Source of the DNA: Triops longicaudatus
Taxonomy: Eukaryota > Arthropoda > Branchiopoda > Notostraca > Triopsidae
Assembly (NCBI GenBank): GCA_022885665.1
Contig: JAGQDJ010000010.1
Location: 248,001-312,000 of the forward strand
Reading direction: 5' to 3'
DNA length: 64,000 bases
Part shown: one piece after another, positions 35,444 through 46,869 of the stretch
How the letters are laid out: every line of letters starts with the position of its first letter
Position numbering within the stretch: the stretch's first letter is position 1
Notes under the pieces: model-generated
What the model was told of the DNA's origin: nothing
The model's input: the letters and a program-made list of their open reading frames with translations, nothing else
Databases searched by the model: none
Program-made: the position numbers and the translations under genes

Positions 35444-36041
35444 TACGACAAATTTCTTTACGTTTTGCCTATTACTGAAACACAAAAATGAGAATCGTTC
35501 CAATACACAATACTTAAGATTTTCTCACGTTAACCTTTATATTTTTTATCAGTTTGAGTTCGTATTTATTATTTTCTGTTTTCGAATGACCACACAATGC
35601 GGAATGTACATATATTACCCTTTTTTTAAATAAATATACATTAAAATGTTTATTATTATTAATAAAATTGTTTTTTTCGTAAACCGAATTTAACATGCAA
35701 TCCCAGAGGATGATGTGCCGGCTAGTTCTAGTAAACGTTTTGATTGTTAGTGTATACTAAAGGAGGTTAGTGTATACACTAGGTATAGCATTGTATTTTA
35801 TATTCCGAATATTGTATTTTATAGTATAATGATTAAATTATATTGGTTAATGTGCATGTTTTTATTATTTAGTTTCTAAAAAAAATGTTTTTTACAGTTT
35901 TGAACGCTATTTCCTACAGAAAATATGTTTTTCTGCCTTATCGAATTGATTTCTGACAAGTAGACAGTTTATCTTCTCTTTCTATATGTATTTTTCAACT
36001 CTTAGTAAGAAAACCTAAAATGTGTCACGATTGTTTGGCGT
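35444..36041. other. Spacer between convergent MADF-BESS and NDUFA5 genes
   Basis: AT-rich 3' flanks of two genes meeting tail to tail. AATAAA at 35661-35666 (plus) and TTTATT at 35861-35866 (AATAAA on the complement) are likely poly(A) signals. Confidence 0.6.
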
Positions 36042-36540
36042 TTAAACGGGCCATTTCCATTGGTTGGCGGGGGCTTCTTTCAATAAAGGTTCCCAGGGCT
36101 TCCAGATCAGCATTTTACGAGCCAAAATAAGTTCATTCTCAGCTTGGATGATTAATTCTTCGACCTGGCCACACTTGATCTGGGCTTCCAACTTGGAAAC
36201 ATTAGGTTCCTGCAAGAATAACAATCAATGATAATTTAAATTCATTTAAATCGATAATAGTGGTTAATCTGAGTAAAAAAAAGCGTACAGTTTTGACGGC
36301 AGCAGCGCGTTCGTTAATAATTTCCTCGGTATAACGACGGTATGCAGCGTTGGAGGGCATTTTTTGCAAAGTACGTAGGATTTTGCTGTAAAGCACTCCC
36401 AGCGTATGATGAGGGTCTTTGGCTACGGCCAAGCCCGTCAATCCCGTCATCTATCGAAATATATACTCTTATAAAAACTTAATTTTGGGAAGAATAGTTA
36501 CTAAGTTTAAAAGTACCTTTTTAATGGCTCCAGACGCCAT
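36042..36540 (-). CDS. NDUFA5: NADH dehydrogenase 1 alpha subcomplex subunit 5
   Basis: Coding exons on the complement are 36540-36517, 36450-36289 and 36209-36042, giving 117 residues (human 116). It is a supernumerary subunit of mitochondrial complex I, on the matrix arm. The whole protein aligns with the family: MASGAIKK, TGLTGLAVAKDPHHTLGVLY, NAAYRRYTEEIINERAAAVK, EPNVSKLEAQIKCGQVEELI, ENELILARKMLIWKPWEPL and the C-terminal ANQWKWPV. The first coding exon has only 8 codons. It faces away from the PRDM15-like gene, 782 bp between start codons. Confidence 0.96.
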
Positions 36541-37322
36541 GGCAAAGAAATTCCAATACTTTTCTGCACAAGTCAGTAATGGACGTTAAGATGTTTACAG
36601 TAAGCGGAACAGCCGAACTGTTACCATAGCCACGAACAAGAAGCGTTTAAACTGCGAAACTTCCTGAAACGCGATTGAGTGTTGGCGGGATATTTTTTCT
36701 TGAAAATTGTTGTGCAGAAAACGCTTTTAGAGAAGCGACACTTTTGTATGTGCTACATGCCTTAGCAGTAAACGGAAGAAACTGTAATATACCAAAATTA
36801 AACGTTGATGTTAATTATTTTCAAAAAGCTAATTTTCATAAGCAATATTTCAAAAGCAATATTTTCATGCTTCTACGTGAGTTTTTATTGATGTTTTGTA
36901 AAGACATTTCGTGAGATAGTTACAAGCTAATTCCACCGTATGGTACTTATTACCTAAAGTTATTGTGCTCAGTATATTTTGATAATGCTTAAATTGTCAC
37001 GATACTCAAAGTTGGCGATAAAAGGAAAAAAACAGACGACAAGTTTTTCGTTGTATTTTAATTATTTAATGATACATGAGTCCTCGTTAAGGCAAATTAC
37101 TGAAACAAGAAAATTGTGTGATAGAAAAATAACTTTAGAATTTGAAACTGAAACAAAATTTCGAAGAATTTTGGCTAGCAGCGCCTCTCATGGCTAACTT
37201 CTTCAAATAATGACTGAAATAAGAACAACTCACGTAAACAGAAAATATAAACAACGCACCATTCGTATTTTTCAAACTGGGATGTTTTTCTCCTTAATTT
37301 GAAGTCAGTACTTTCACAAACA
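36541..37322. other. Divergent promoter region, NDUFA5 / PRDM15-like
   Basis: The only space upstream of two oppositely oriented genes. AT-rich; no TATA box or other clear motif. The short frames at 36675-36914 and 36979-37197 are not conserved. Confidence 0.45.
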
Positions 37323-40300
37323 ATGGACAACGGCAGTAACGACACTTCAAGTGAAAATTTAATTGTATCAAATAGTAAATCACATACTAAATTGTTGTTA
37401 CTCTATATTTAGGTTTGGAATGCAACATTTGCGGTCGAAAACATCGAACAGAGCAATGTCAACTCCTCAGTAAAACGAAAAAAGTATTTGTAAAAAAATA
37501 AAAAGCTATAGTTAAGCGTTTACGAACTTTGTTTTGTTAGGTGAACGACAGTATAGCTCCATCCAAAGCGCGACTAAGTCTTCCGACCAATTTACAACTC
37601 GTTTATTTCGAAAATGGCACCGTAAGCGTCTTGGCCAAAGTTCCCGTCCTGACCGGAACACTTTTTGGCCCTTTCGTGGCTCCACGAACGCTCATGGCGG
37701 AAGACAACGTTCTTTTTCCTATCAAAATCTTTCACCATGACGGCGACGGGCCGACTTTTTACCTCGATACCAGCAACGAGGAAGAATGTAACTGGATGTG
37801 CCTTATCCTTCCGGCTTCTAGTCCTTCTGAACAAAACCTGATCTGCTATCAAGTAAAAACACATGAAAAAATGAACAATAATACTTTGAAGTAAAATGTA
37901 TTTATTTTCCGTGCTTTTTTATTTTCCTCGAGAATCAGACAAAAATAAACACAATGAAAAATTTATGCTTCTAAAAAAATAACAAGTAGCAGTCAAAAGA
38001 ATCAAAGAGCCGTGAAATAAATTCGAAAAAAAAAACACCTACAAGAGAACAAACCTCAAGAAAAAGCCAATAAGGCTAAAAAAATAAAGTAGCAAAAATG
38101 CGTGGTTAACAAGAAATACTGTTTTCTGTAGATGAAAGACGACATTTACTTTACCACAATCAAAGAAATACCGAAGGGTCAAGAGCTTCGTGTATGGTAC
38201 GCCCCATATTACGCGAAAAAGATGGGCAAACTGGCTTATCCTTCAACTGTAACAAAATTTTACGTCAAGAAACACATTTTTGTTACTGTTCTGATTATTT
38301 CTTTTTGTTTTAAACAGGAAGAAAGTATTCAATCGATTATAAACGATCATGGTTACAGTTCTGCAAAGCGCAAAATGACGAAAGATAGCCAAAATCCACG
38401 TACGTCGATTTCTTAATTGAATTTTCGCGTTATTCACCTACTTTAACACGTTTCTTCGGAGAAGTGTCAGCTCAAGTGAAATGATTCGTTATTTGTTATG
38501 CGCCCGAAGAAGTTGAAATGCGTCCATTAACCGCTGCTTGGTGATTTACTTTCGTTTGGAGCATTTTTTTTTTTTTTTTTTTTTTTTTTTGCTTTTTGGA
38601 AAAAAATAGCATCAAGCAACATTGCAACTCAAGCTCATCTTTTTCAAGGAAACATGTTCTTTAATTACATGTTTTTTAATTTTCTTATACATATTGTGAA
38701 TTTGATAGCGTCCATTTACCACTATTTATTTCTTTTCTTTCGTTTTAATCCTTTCTCGTAACTTTTTTGTTTATATTTCAATCCTATTTTTTTCATTTAT
38801 TAACTTTTTTAATTAATATTGTATATTTCTTAGAAAAAATATCGTAGCATTCTCAAACACTTTTTTCTTTTTGTTTTCGTAGGAGATGCTGAGGTTCAAA
38901 AGCTGGTAAGCAAGTTAGGACCGGCTGCCTTAGGTGCTGTGCTCATTCAAGGGCCTTGGAAATGCCCTCATTGCTCATTTAAAGAATCCGAAGACGTTAC
39001 GCGACTAGCAGCACATTTAAGACACCATTACAAGCCCAAACATAAAGGCTTATGTGATTTACGCCTCGGATCTCCTATTGAGTAACTAATATAAAGCATT
39101 TCTTAATCACCAAACGCTATTTGTCACACAAAACGCTCGGTGATTTCGATTTTCAGGTGTGTTATATGTAATAAAGCCTTTAGCACGCCGTTTTACCTGT
39201 ACCGACACCTGAAAAAGCACACTGGCGAGTATACATGTCTTCAATGTTGCAAAGTATGTCTTGAAACGCTCCCACAAGGCTTGATTATGTAGTTATTATC
39301 TTTTTTTTTCACAGGTTTTTGCCCGTAAAGCGAATTTAGTGTTGCATCCATGCCTTCCGGCGCAGGAAAGCGAAGGCATTGGTGGCAAAGCGTCCTTTTC
39401 TTGCTTTTACTGCAATAAAAAGTATTCCCAGGAACACGTGTTAAAGAAACATCTCTCAAAACACATACGTAAGCTCTCAAAAATCAATTTTTCTTAAGTG
39501 TAGTGAATTCTGGACAATTTATGCGAGTCCCAGACATTTTGTTGGATTTTTTGTTGTTATTATTTTTTTGTTTGTTTTTTATTTCCAGATCCTTCGACAT
39601 GTGGGGCGTGTCACAAGTCGTTTCCGTCCTCCAAAAGGTTAAAGCAACACCGCTGCGCCGACTCGTCTAACGTCAATGCCTTAGCTTCAAATCATGTTCA
39701 TTCATGCCCTGATTGTGGTCGGGAGTTTTTAAGGCTTTCTGCGTTGCAAAAACATCGATTAATCCATGACCCTGTTGCCTTGACGCAGACACTGAAAGAA
39801 AAAGAAGATTTGCAGCTGCCAACGCGTAATCGAACCAGAAATGATGAAGTAAAATCCAAACCTGGTGACCATGTGTGCGAAATTTGTGGCAAAACCTTTG
39901 GCACCGCACCTAACTTGAAAGTTCACCAGTTGAGTCACGGTAAAATCCTCTTCTTTTACTCTCTTTTGTATTTTTAACAACAAAAAAAGAAAATAATTAG
40001 AATTAAAATGTGAAAGTGCAAGGAAATAAAAGTAAAAGAAACAGATAAAAAGTTGTTAAAAATTAGCAAATAGTAATTAGTAATAGTAAATTAGTAAATA
40101 AATTATATCAACTAAAAAAACGTAGAACGATTAAGAAAAATGTGTAAAAGATAGTATTAATTGATTTTAACGATTTTCGGAGACAGGTGAAAAGAAGTTC
40201 TCGTGCTCAAAATGTCCGAAGAAATTCCACCGGAGAGATTTATGGCAATTGCACCAAACAGTTCATTTAGAGGCGAAAGTAAGAGTCGTGTTTTCATTGT

Positions 40301-42789
40301 TTAGGTTCAATTCAAATAAGTTGCTTGCCATTTTAATAGAAAAATTGAAGTAACTGCAGTACAGTGAAAGGCTTACACAACTAAATCGAATGTTTGCAAC
40401 ATTCATTTAATATTTTTTGAAGAGTTTCAAGAAGTTTTGAAATCAAATCAATTACCTAATAAATCAGATACAATAAAATTTCTTTATAAGGAACTTACTG
40501 CAAGCAGAAAAAAAACTATTTGACGTATTTAAAGTTCGTTATATCGGACGCTTTTTGTGTATTTTCAAACCTGCGGTCCTTAAAATCCAGCTGTTGTAGG
40601 GGTTATAAAAGGTTCGCAGTAGCTTGATTCTCATAGAATTTTATGTTCATTTGTATTCTTTAATGTATGTTCTATTTTATTTATTTGTTTATTTTTCACT
40701 TAGGTGCCTTGTCCCGAGTGTAGTAAGCTGTTTAAAACGAAACATTCCATGGAAGTTCATTTGAGGATTCATAAAGGGAAAATGGACCACAGATGCGGCG
40801 TTTGTGGCAAAGTATGTTCCATTATTAGACAATCTTAAATAAGAACTGAATATTGTTTAATTTATGTGCCAAGTCTTTTAGTCAAAAAGGGAATTTGCAA
40901 CGCCACGAGTCAACCCACGCGTCATTGCCCGATAAAGGCGTGGTTTGCCAAGTCTGCGGCAAACTCTTCCTTAGTAAAGAATATCTGAGTACGCATATGT
41001 TGGAACACACGCAAGGCAAGATTCATCAGTGTGCAAAGTGCCCTAAAGCCTTCGTAAAAGTAAGAATCTTAATCATCGCCTGAGGTGTCTGTAATGCCAT
41101 CTGCGATTGACTTCATTTAACCTTAAGATTTTTTCAACGCGATTTAAAGCTTTGTACGCTTTATAAATTGGTTTGAGATTATATTTAAATTTTATTGACG
41201 TAGTAATCGTAGCAAAACTATTTCTTAATTTTTCTTATAACTCATTTTCGAAAAGAAATGAGGAGTCATTTCTTGTTTTGGAGGATATAATGGAAGTAAT
41301 TTTACCTATGGCGCCATATTGCTTCGCCTGAGCGCCATTAACTTTAAATAATCCTCTAAGCTTATGAAATATCGATTAATGATGATGAAAAGGTAACGAA
41401 AAGTTTTTAATTCGTTTCGAACGTTTTAGGCATGCTTGCTAGCGCGACATGAACGTTTGTCACACGGGCAGCATAAATTCACATGTTCGGCATGTGGCTG
41501 GTTGGCCCGTAACGCCACAGCTTTGCGAAAACATATGTTAAAACAACACGGGGAAATCCATGTTAATTCTGAAGCCAAAAATGCGGGCTGGGAAGTTTCT
41601 CAAGCCGATAACGTGGAAGTTCAAGTAGAAGGCAAAACAAACAGCGAAGAAGTAGATGAATCTCGTTTAGTACAAGTAATCAAGACATTCTCTTCTCATA
41701 TATAATTGAAACAGATAGATGTGACTAGTCGATAAATTTGAAACCTTATTGTTCATATTACGGAACAAATAGTAGATTAGATACCTTTACCTCGATATGA
41801 GCGCGCCTTACGCGGGAGATAACATAACATAACATATACCGTGTGTATAATAAACCGTGTAACTTGAGGTCAACTATACGAAATGTCCAATGATCAACGA
41901 AATGTTAGACTTGTTTAAGCTTTTTGCTTATATAAAAATTCAGACAACTGAAATTACTCATATAGCGGGTTTTTGTTATGAATTTTATGAATTTCGCGGT
42001 CAGTTGTTTGTTACGAAGCAATTTTGTGTAGCAGCGAAGCTAACGACAAAGGATTGTGGTTTATTGCGGCGAAACCTGGACTCCAAAGCTCCATGTTTCG
42101 AACCCGAGCACTTTACAGTCAAATTTTGTTGTAACGAACCCTTTTGTAACGTACTGTCAGCCGTAGAAGTCAAATTTTAAGGTCACGAGGTATATAAACG
42201 TGCACAAACGTGCGTCTGGCAGTACGAACTTCGGATATTCTTAAAAAAATTCGAATCCCAGTGGGTTCGTTATAAAGAGATTCTACTATAATTTATATTT
42301 CGTTCTGCTTGGTTCCTTATTGAAACATAAAGCATTTTTAATTCGGTTGAAATTGTTTGTTGAATCGAAAACGAAAGATTAGCAGAAGATTTGCTTTGAC
42401 TAATGTTTATCTCATTCCCTAGGTAACCGATAGCGAAAATTCGCAACTGACTTCATTTGACGCTATCTTGGACCTGCCTGTTGAGCTGAATGTCGCAAAA
42501 TTGCGCAATATTCGAGTGGAAGGCGGCCTGGACTTTGCCATCGATATGGGGCATGAAGCCATGCTGATGCAATACGAAGAAGGAGACTATATGGAAAGCG
42601 ATGGTATTTATAATCTTCTATTTTTTCATTTTTTTCTGGGTGGAAATCTCGCTTCTTGTCTCATGAACGTCTTGTTCAGGAATCAATCCTTGCATATTGT
42701 CCGAAAACGGAGGTGGAAACTGCGACAACGATCTAGGAATGACCACAAACGTCTTACTTTATGTTCTTGCCAACACGGATGCGGTTTAA
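37323..42789 (+). CDS. PRDM15: PRDM15-like PR/SET-domain zinc-finger protein
   Basis: Fifteen coding exons join 37323-37374, 37413-37483, 37541-37852, 38132-38248, 38318-38399, 38883-39081, 39157-39253, 39315-39468, 39589-39939, 40187-40278, 40704-40811, 40874-41059, 41430-41675, 42423-42603 and 42680-42789, giving 785 residues. Order: a zinc knuckle CNICGRKHRTEQC at 21-33; a PR/SET domain from about 48 to 180 with ARLSLPTNLQL, YLDTSNEEECNWM, DIYFTTIKEIPKGQELRVWY and YYAKKMGK, all close to vertebrate PRDM15; then 13 zinc fingers from 239 to about 645, two of them C2HC; then an acidic tail. It should be a nuclear DNA-binding regulator. Human PRDM15 is longer and has more fingers. Orthology is inferred from the SET domain and knuckle. 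Confidence 0.92.
38564..38590. repeat. Poly-T run in PRDM15-like intron 5
   Basis: A run of 27 T followed by more T-rich text, inside the 483-bp intron. It could be a slippage tract or the reversed tail of a retroposed copy; no retroposed body was recognised. Confidence 0.6.
41890..42180 (+). other. Cys-rich open frame inside PRDM15-like intron 13
   Basis: An unbroken 96-codon frame in the 747-bp intron. It contains FCYEFYEFRGQLFVTKQFC, KDCG, APC and a C-terminal KFCCNEPFCN. The CCxxxxCN ending and the cysteine spacing resemble Ly6/uPAR three-finger domains, but the second N-terminal cysteine is missing and there is no signal peptide. It may be a fragment or pseudogene, or chance. Confidence 0.25.
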
Positions 42790-43452
42790 CGGATTAATAA
42801 TGTGGTTTCTCACTTTTCTCACAGTTTGCCAATGCATTTACCCAATTCAGTTCGCTTGTTTTCTACTGCGGCAATACAACTCGATTTTTCGTACATTCGC
42901 AACCTGTGTGTTGGTAAAATATTGTTTTGTTGCAGAACGTTCGGTTTCGTTATTTTGCGCTGTTAAGTATAGAATTTGCTCATTAGTAATGGAAGTCCCA
43001 GTAAAGAGGGGGTACGGGGCAGTTGACACGTTGGACAAGTCGTAAAAAATTATAACTCATGGACAACAAACGTTCCGGATTTTTTTTTATCTGACATTTA
43101 ATGAATATAACGAAGTCACATAGGTAAGTTTCATCGAAAAAGATAAAACTGTACATGAGAAAATAACTTAAAACTGAATTTGCGGCTCTTTATATAAGAA
43201 ACGGGTTTTAATGCTTCCATTGTCACTTTGCGTTAAATACCCGAAAATTGTGCCCATTTTTTTATTATTGGTACAGCGTAAACCGCAGATTAACACTAAA
43301 TAATAGAAGTTCAGTCGCAAGGATGAAATCCAAAAGTAGCGATTCGGTATGGCTTTCACTGGATCGTTTTGAACCGCAAGTTGTGTGTCGTTCAAATGGC
43401 GAGATAGATAAATCGGATTTTCACATTAGTAAAAATCTACAACGGTTACACG

Positions 43453-43626
43453 GAGGGGCGTCTTGAGGAGGCTTGGGGTGTGCACTCCCTAATAGTTGGT
43501 CAAAAGCCGATTTGGTAAAGAAGTATCACACTCGAGACGGTAAAATCGTCAAGTACAATCGGTATAATTGAGGCTCCNNNNNCCCCCCCCCCCCCCCCCC
43601 ATGAAAACACTCTCACGACGCCCCTG
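43453..43626. mobile_element. hAT-type MITE, family A, copy 2, with assembly gap
   Basis: Similar to 524-685 over most of its length. It starts GAGGGGCGTC and ends CTCACGACGCCCCTG, so the inverted ends match over about 10 bp. The 8-bp flanks GTTACACG and ATCATACG agree at 5 of 8 positions. Five N at 43578-43582 sit beside an 18-base C run, so internal length is uncertain. Confidence 0.7.
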
Positions 43627-43761
43627 ATCATACGGTTTATTTGTGTTACTCCTGTTAGCTTTAAATATCTTCTAACTCCACCTTATAGTTTCAGCTTCCT
43701 TCTGGCAAAATGCACGACCATTTTGCCCCACCCAGCAACCCAAACTATGCGAAGTACGCAG

Positions 43762-43975
43762 CATTTTGTACAGTTGGAAAAGCCTCTAGATTTCATTGTC
43801 GTTTAGTCTTACTTTCTGTCGTCGCGAAACGTACTATACCGCGTTGAAAGCCAGGACAGCAGTTCGTCCAACGAGTATAATTTGGGGCTAGAGTTTTGTA
43901 TTCACGTGAAGGGAAGAACAAAGTTCTGAAATGTGTCCACACTGTCCAGACCCTTCTCTACATAAACCCCGGCAC
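43762..43975. repeat. Dispersed repeat C, copy 1
   Basis: Shares blocks in the same order with 60075-60287: CATTTTGT(A/C)CAGT, GCCTCTAG, GAGT(A/G)TAAT, TTGGGGCTAGAGTTTTGT and CCACACTGTCC. Between the blocks it is diverged. It has no recognised coding or terminal motif; it could be an old SINE or part of a longer element. Confidence 0.6.
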
Positions 43976-45233
43976 TTCTCTATTTATGCATCCGGTGAGA
44001 TTCCTGCTCTTGTATAGTCGCCTGTTTTTCCGACCCAAGAAGTTCTTAGTGAAACTTTTGCTTTGAATTGCTGTAATGAAATTAGTTAGATTAGGATTTA
44101 TGGTAAGAATTTTACGAAAAACACGATCACTTTTGCATGAAAACAGGGTTACATTAAATCACAGGTTATTATTAAAATTACAGCGTTCCCATTCGTTTAT
44201 TTTAGTTTTAAGCACCTCTGGTTTGAAAATTTTAACTAATGTAACTTAACTCAATCTAACCTAAGGTAGAGTACTTCGATGGCGCCGTCACAGGGTTGGG
44301 TTGGTGGTGTAGACCAATGATGACGCCCAATTTTATAAGAATAGGGAAAATAGCCAAAGCTGATGGCGGAAAGGTTATGGGATCCAAAAATGGTAAAATT
44401 CTGTATGGCACCACTAACGTACGCGCCCTAAGCTAAAAAGTCTCGTGGCGTATTATAGAGAAATACCCGAATCGCCATGAGAGAACAACAAATGGTAAAA
44501 TTTCGGACATCATACCGAAAACCGGTTCAAAAATCCAAGAAACCGTTTTGACAGTAATGTTAATGCTACGAAAATCTAGTGCTTTAGTTCGAACTTTTCT
44601 TCAAAAATACTTTTGTTACATTTGTAAACTACGAAGATTTGTTTTCGAACTTTTGATTGAACTGGTTGAACTTTTACATTTTAGGTAAAATGGAAAGGGG
44701 CAAACTATCGCAGTAGGTCTTTTTTTTAAGATTAAGGAACAAAGAAAAATAAAATCTGTCGGATAGATATTATGATTGGTACCATGTCTGAAATTTTAAA
44801 TATTTTAAATGTTCCTGTGGTGTGCTTCTATCTAGACCTGAGTTACTATTTGCCCTCGTTCACACCCTGCTGTTAGTCACTGTAAACAAACATACTCTCC
44901 ACGAAGGATGCGTTGTCCCGACCTTTTATTTTTTAAAAAAATCCTGTTGGTTGTTCATACCGGAGCCATAGCATTTCATTTCAACGAATCTCATATTCAA
45001 GTTCGCTATCTACGTTCAACTGCGTTATCTTTTGTACGTTCTCAAAATTCATGCTATAGAAAGCGTCTGAAACTTTTGTTACATTAATAGCACTGTCAAA
45101 TACAAAATTTTCGCGTAACGTATCAATCAAGTGTGTGATAGCGGGAAAGTAAGTGTATACAAAGTTTTCTTTTGTATTGACTAAGACGAATACATTTATT
45201 TTCTGGAAATATGAGACAACAACGTAAGGCAAA

Positions 45234-45800
45234 TCACCACATAGCTCGCTGGACAGCGGACAATTTATTATAATCGGCCAAACTGCGCCAAACAATACGA
45301 CTTAAACGCCAGCGTCGAACGTTACCGCGGGGTCGAGAGGTCAATGCGCAACGATTGACGACGTTGACGCGACTGGAATCACGTGGCATAGCTGCGATTT
45401 CTTTGTCTGCAATTTCCTGATTTTAACATTGAAAATAGTATTTTAAAAACTCATTACGAGAAAAAAAAAATTAAAATACTCGAATTTCCAAAGGCAAAAT
45501 GTCGTTCTTGCGTAAAGAATTGATACGAAGACGCGTAGGTGCGTTTTCGAGCACGCATTTTCGTCTTTTTACATCGCGGATCATTCTCCAATCAGCCCAT
45601 TTGTTGCGAGTTTGTTGCAGACCCAAAAACTGTTGAACCTGAAGGAAAGAAAATGCAGTTGTTTTAAGAAGCGAAATTTATTTAGTAAATATTACGTTTT
45701 GAGACACGGCTAAAACTCCTGACACGGGAGAGAGGCTTGAATAAGAAAAAGGATTTATTCTAAGGTTTTTAATTAAGTTTAACGAGGTAGTCAACGCCAT
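45234..45800 (-). CDS. MRPS14: Mitochondrial small-subunit ribosomal protein uS14m
   Basis: Coding exons on the complement are 45800-45696, 45638-45480 and 45416-45234, giving 148 residues (human 128). It is a component of the 28S subunit of the mitochondrial ribosome. The N-terminal 35 residues (MALTTSLNLIKNLRINPF...) are basic and hydroxylated, like a mitochondrial targeting peptide. The conserved part runs WADWRMIRDVKRRK, TRLRINSLRKNDILP, IADKEIAAMPRDSSRVNVV, NRCALTSRPRG, RRWRLSRIVWRSLADYNKLS and a terminal AVQRAMW. An overlapping frame at 44981-45295 on the same strand is a shadow. Divergent from eEF1A. Confidence 0.95.
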
Positions 45801-46869
45801 TTTCAGTAATTATTTGGGGTTTAAACGCAGGAAAAGTTGTGGTCCTTATGTTTTTATTTTACGTGCGTATTTGTCAGATTGACGAGCAAAAAGGCGTAGA
45901 AAAACCTGATAGTATTTAATAAACTAATCTAAAATTTTAAAATTATATTTCGAGGTGAAGTAAGGTAGAAATGAATTAAATTGTTAATTCAGAAACAGCC
46001 CTTAGTGCTTCTCCGGCATCGCCGACAAAGTAGGAGGAGCTGAAGTATAAGGACAGGAAGGTACCCCACCAAGGCCCTATAGGATCGATCAGGGTGACGT
46101 GCGTTCAGCAATATTCCTCGGCCTCTTCGCTTCTTGGCATAGCTCGGTGAGTAACGTGAATTCTGCTCTGGGTTTATCGGTTCGAATCTTTGATAAATTT
46201 CAGCCATCGGTACCTAAAAGTGACACGAATCTCTCTGGATTTCTTTGCAGTGTGTGTTCTTTCAAGTTTATTGGCAATTTTTCCAGTTATTCTTTAAAAT
46301 TTCGAAAGAAAATTGTTGGGTAGTGCTTTCCGGTTGACAACCGGCTGTTTTGACAGTTACCCATTAAGTCCCTTTACCATTAGATTTCACTTGATACCAA
46401 AGCTTTCAAGCCATCTTTCAACTGCAAAAACTTCCAGTTCGTGTTTTCGGACTAAAATTCTGCCTTTTCAGCAAAATTATAGATCCGTTTACCCAAGGCC
46501 TTGTGAAAGTGCAAATGTCATTGGCCCTAACATTGCTTCCTTCCATGCTTCCAGGGGTGTCATGCAACTCGCAAGTTTTAAATACTGCCTAGAATCATCA
46601 TCAACATTCTCATTATTAAAAATTCTTCTCAAATTACGTTTCTTAACTATTCGTTAACTTTTTTCCTTGGGAAAACACGTGGTGGTCTCCGCCATCTTGT
46701 CTGACCAAAACCGTTACCTCGCCATGTTGCAATGTGGGTCTACAATGACGCATGCTCTGTCGCCATTTTGAAACCTCCCTTACCGTTCCTACCTTTTTTA
46801 TCCGATTTTTACTATTTTCCCTTATCGTTACAGGTTTAATTCCATTGCTGTGACACATCCAAACTCAAC
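45801..46869. other. Divergent region upstream of MRPS14 and eEF1A
   Basis: It includes the eEF1A 5' UTR. A pyrimidine-rich acceptor ending TTATCGTTACAG at 46833 suggests that the UTR is spliced and the start codon lies 36 bases into exon 2. The upstream UTR exon cannot be fixed. The frames at 46099-46323 and 46313-46657 match no family. Confidence 0.5.

Larger units (their letters stand above)
42790..45233. other. Spacer between PRDM15-like and MRPS14
   Basis: It contains a MITE at 43453-43626 with a sequence gap, a dispersed repeat at 43762-43975 and otherwise AT-rich unique DNA. Open frames at 42761-43045 and 43248-43466 show no conservation. Confidence 0.6.

Noticed and set aside
42761..43045. 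94-codon frame overlapping the end of the PRDM15-like gene
   Set aside because: It overlaps the last coding exon in another frame and shows no conserved pattern.
44981..45295. 104-codon minus-strand frame
   Set aside because: It overlaps MRPS14 exon 3 in a different frame; the conserved MRPS14 frame explains the locus.
46313..46657. 114-codon frame before eEF1A
   Set aside because: Composition is not protein-like, no family match, and it lies in the likely eEF1A promoter region.
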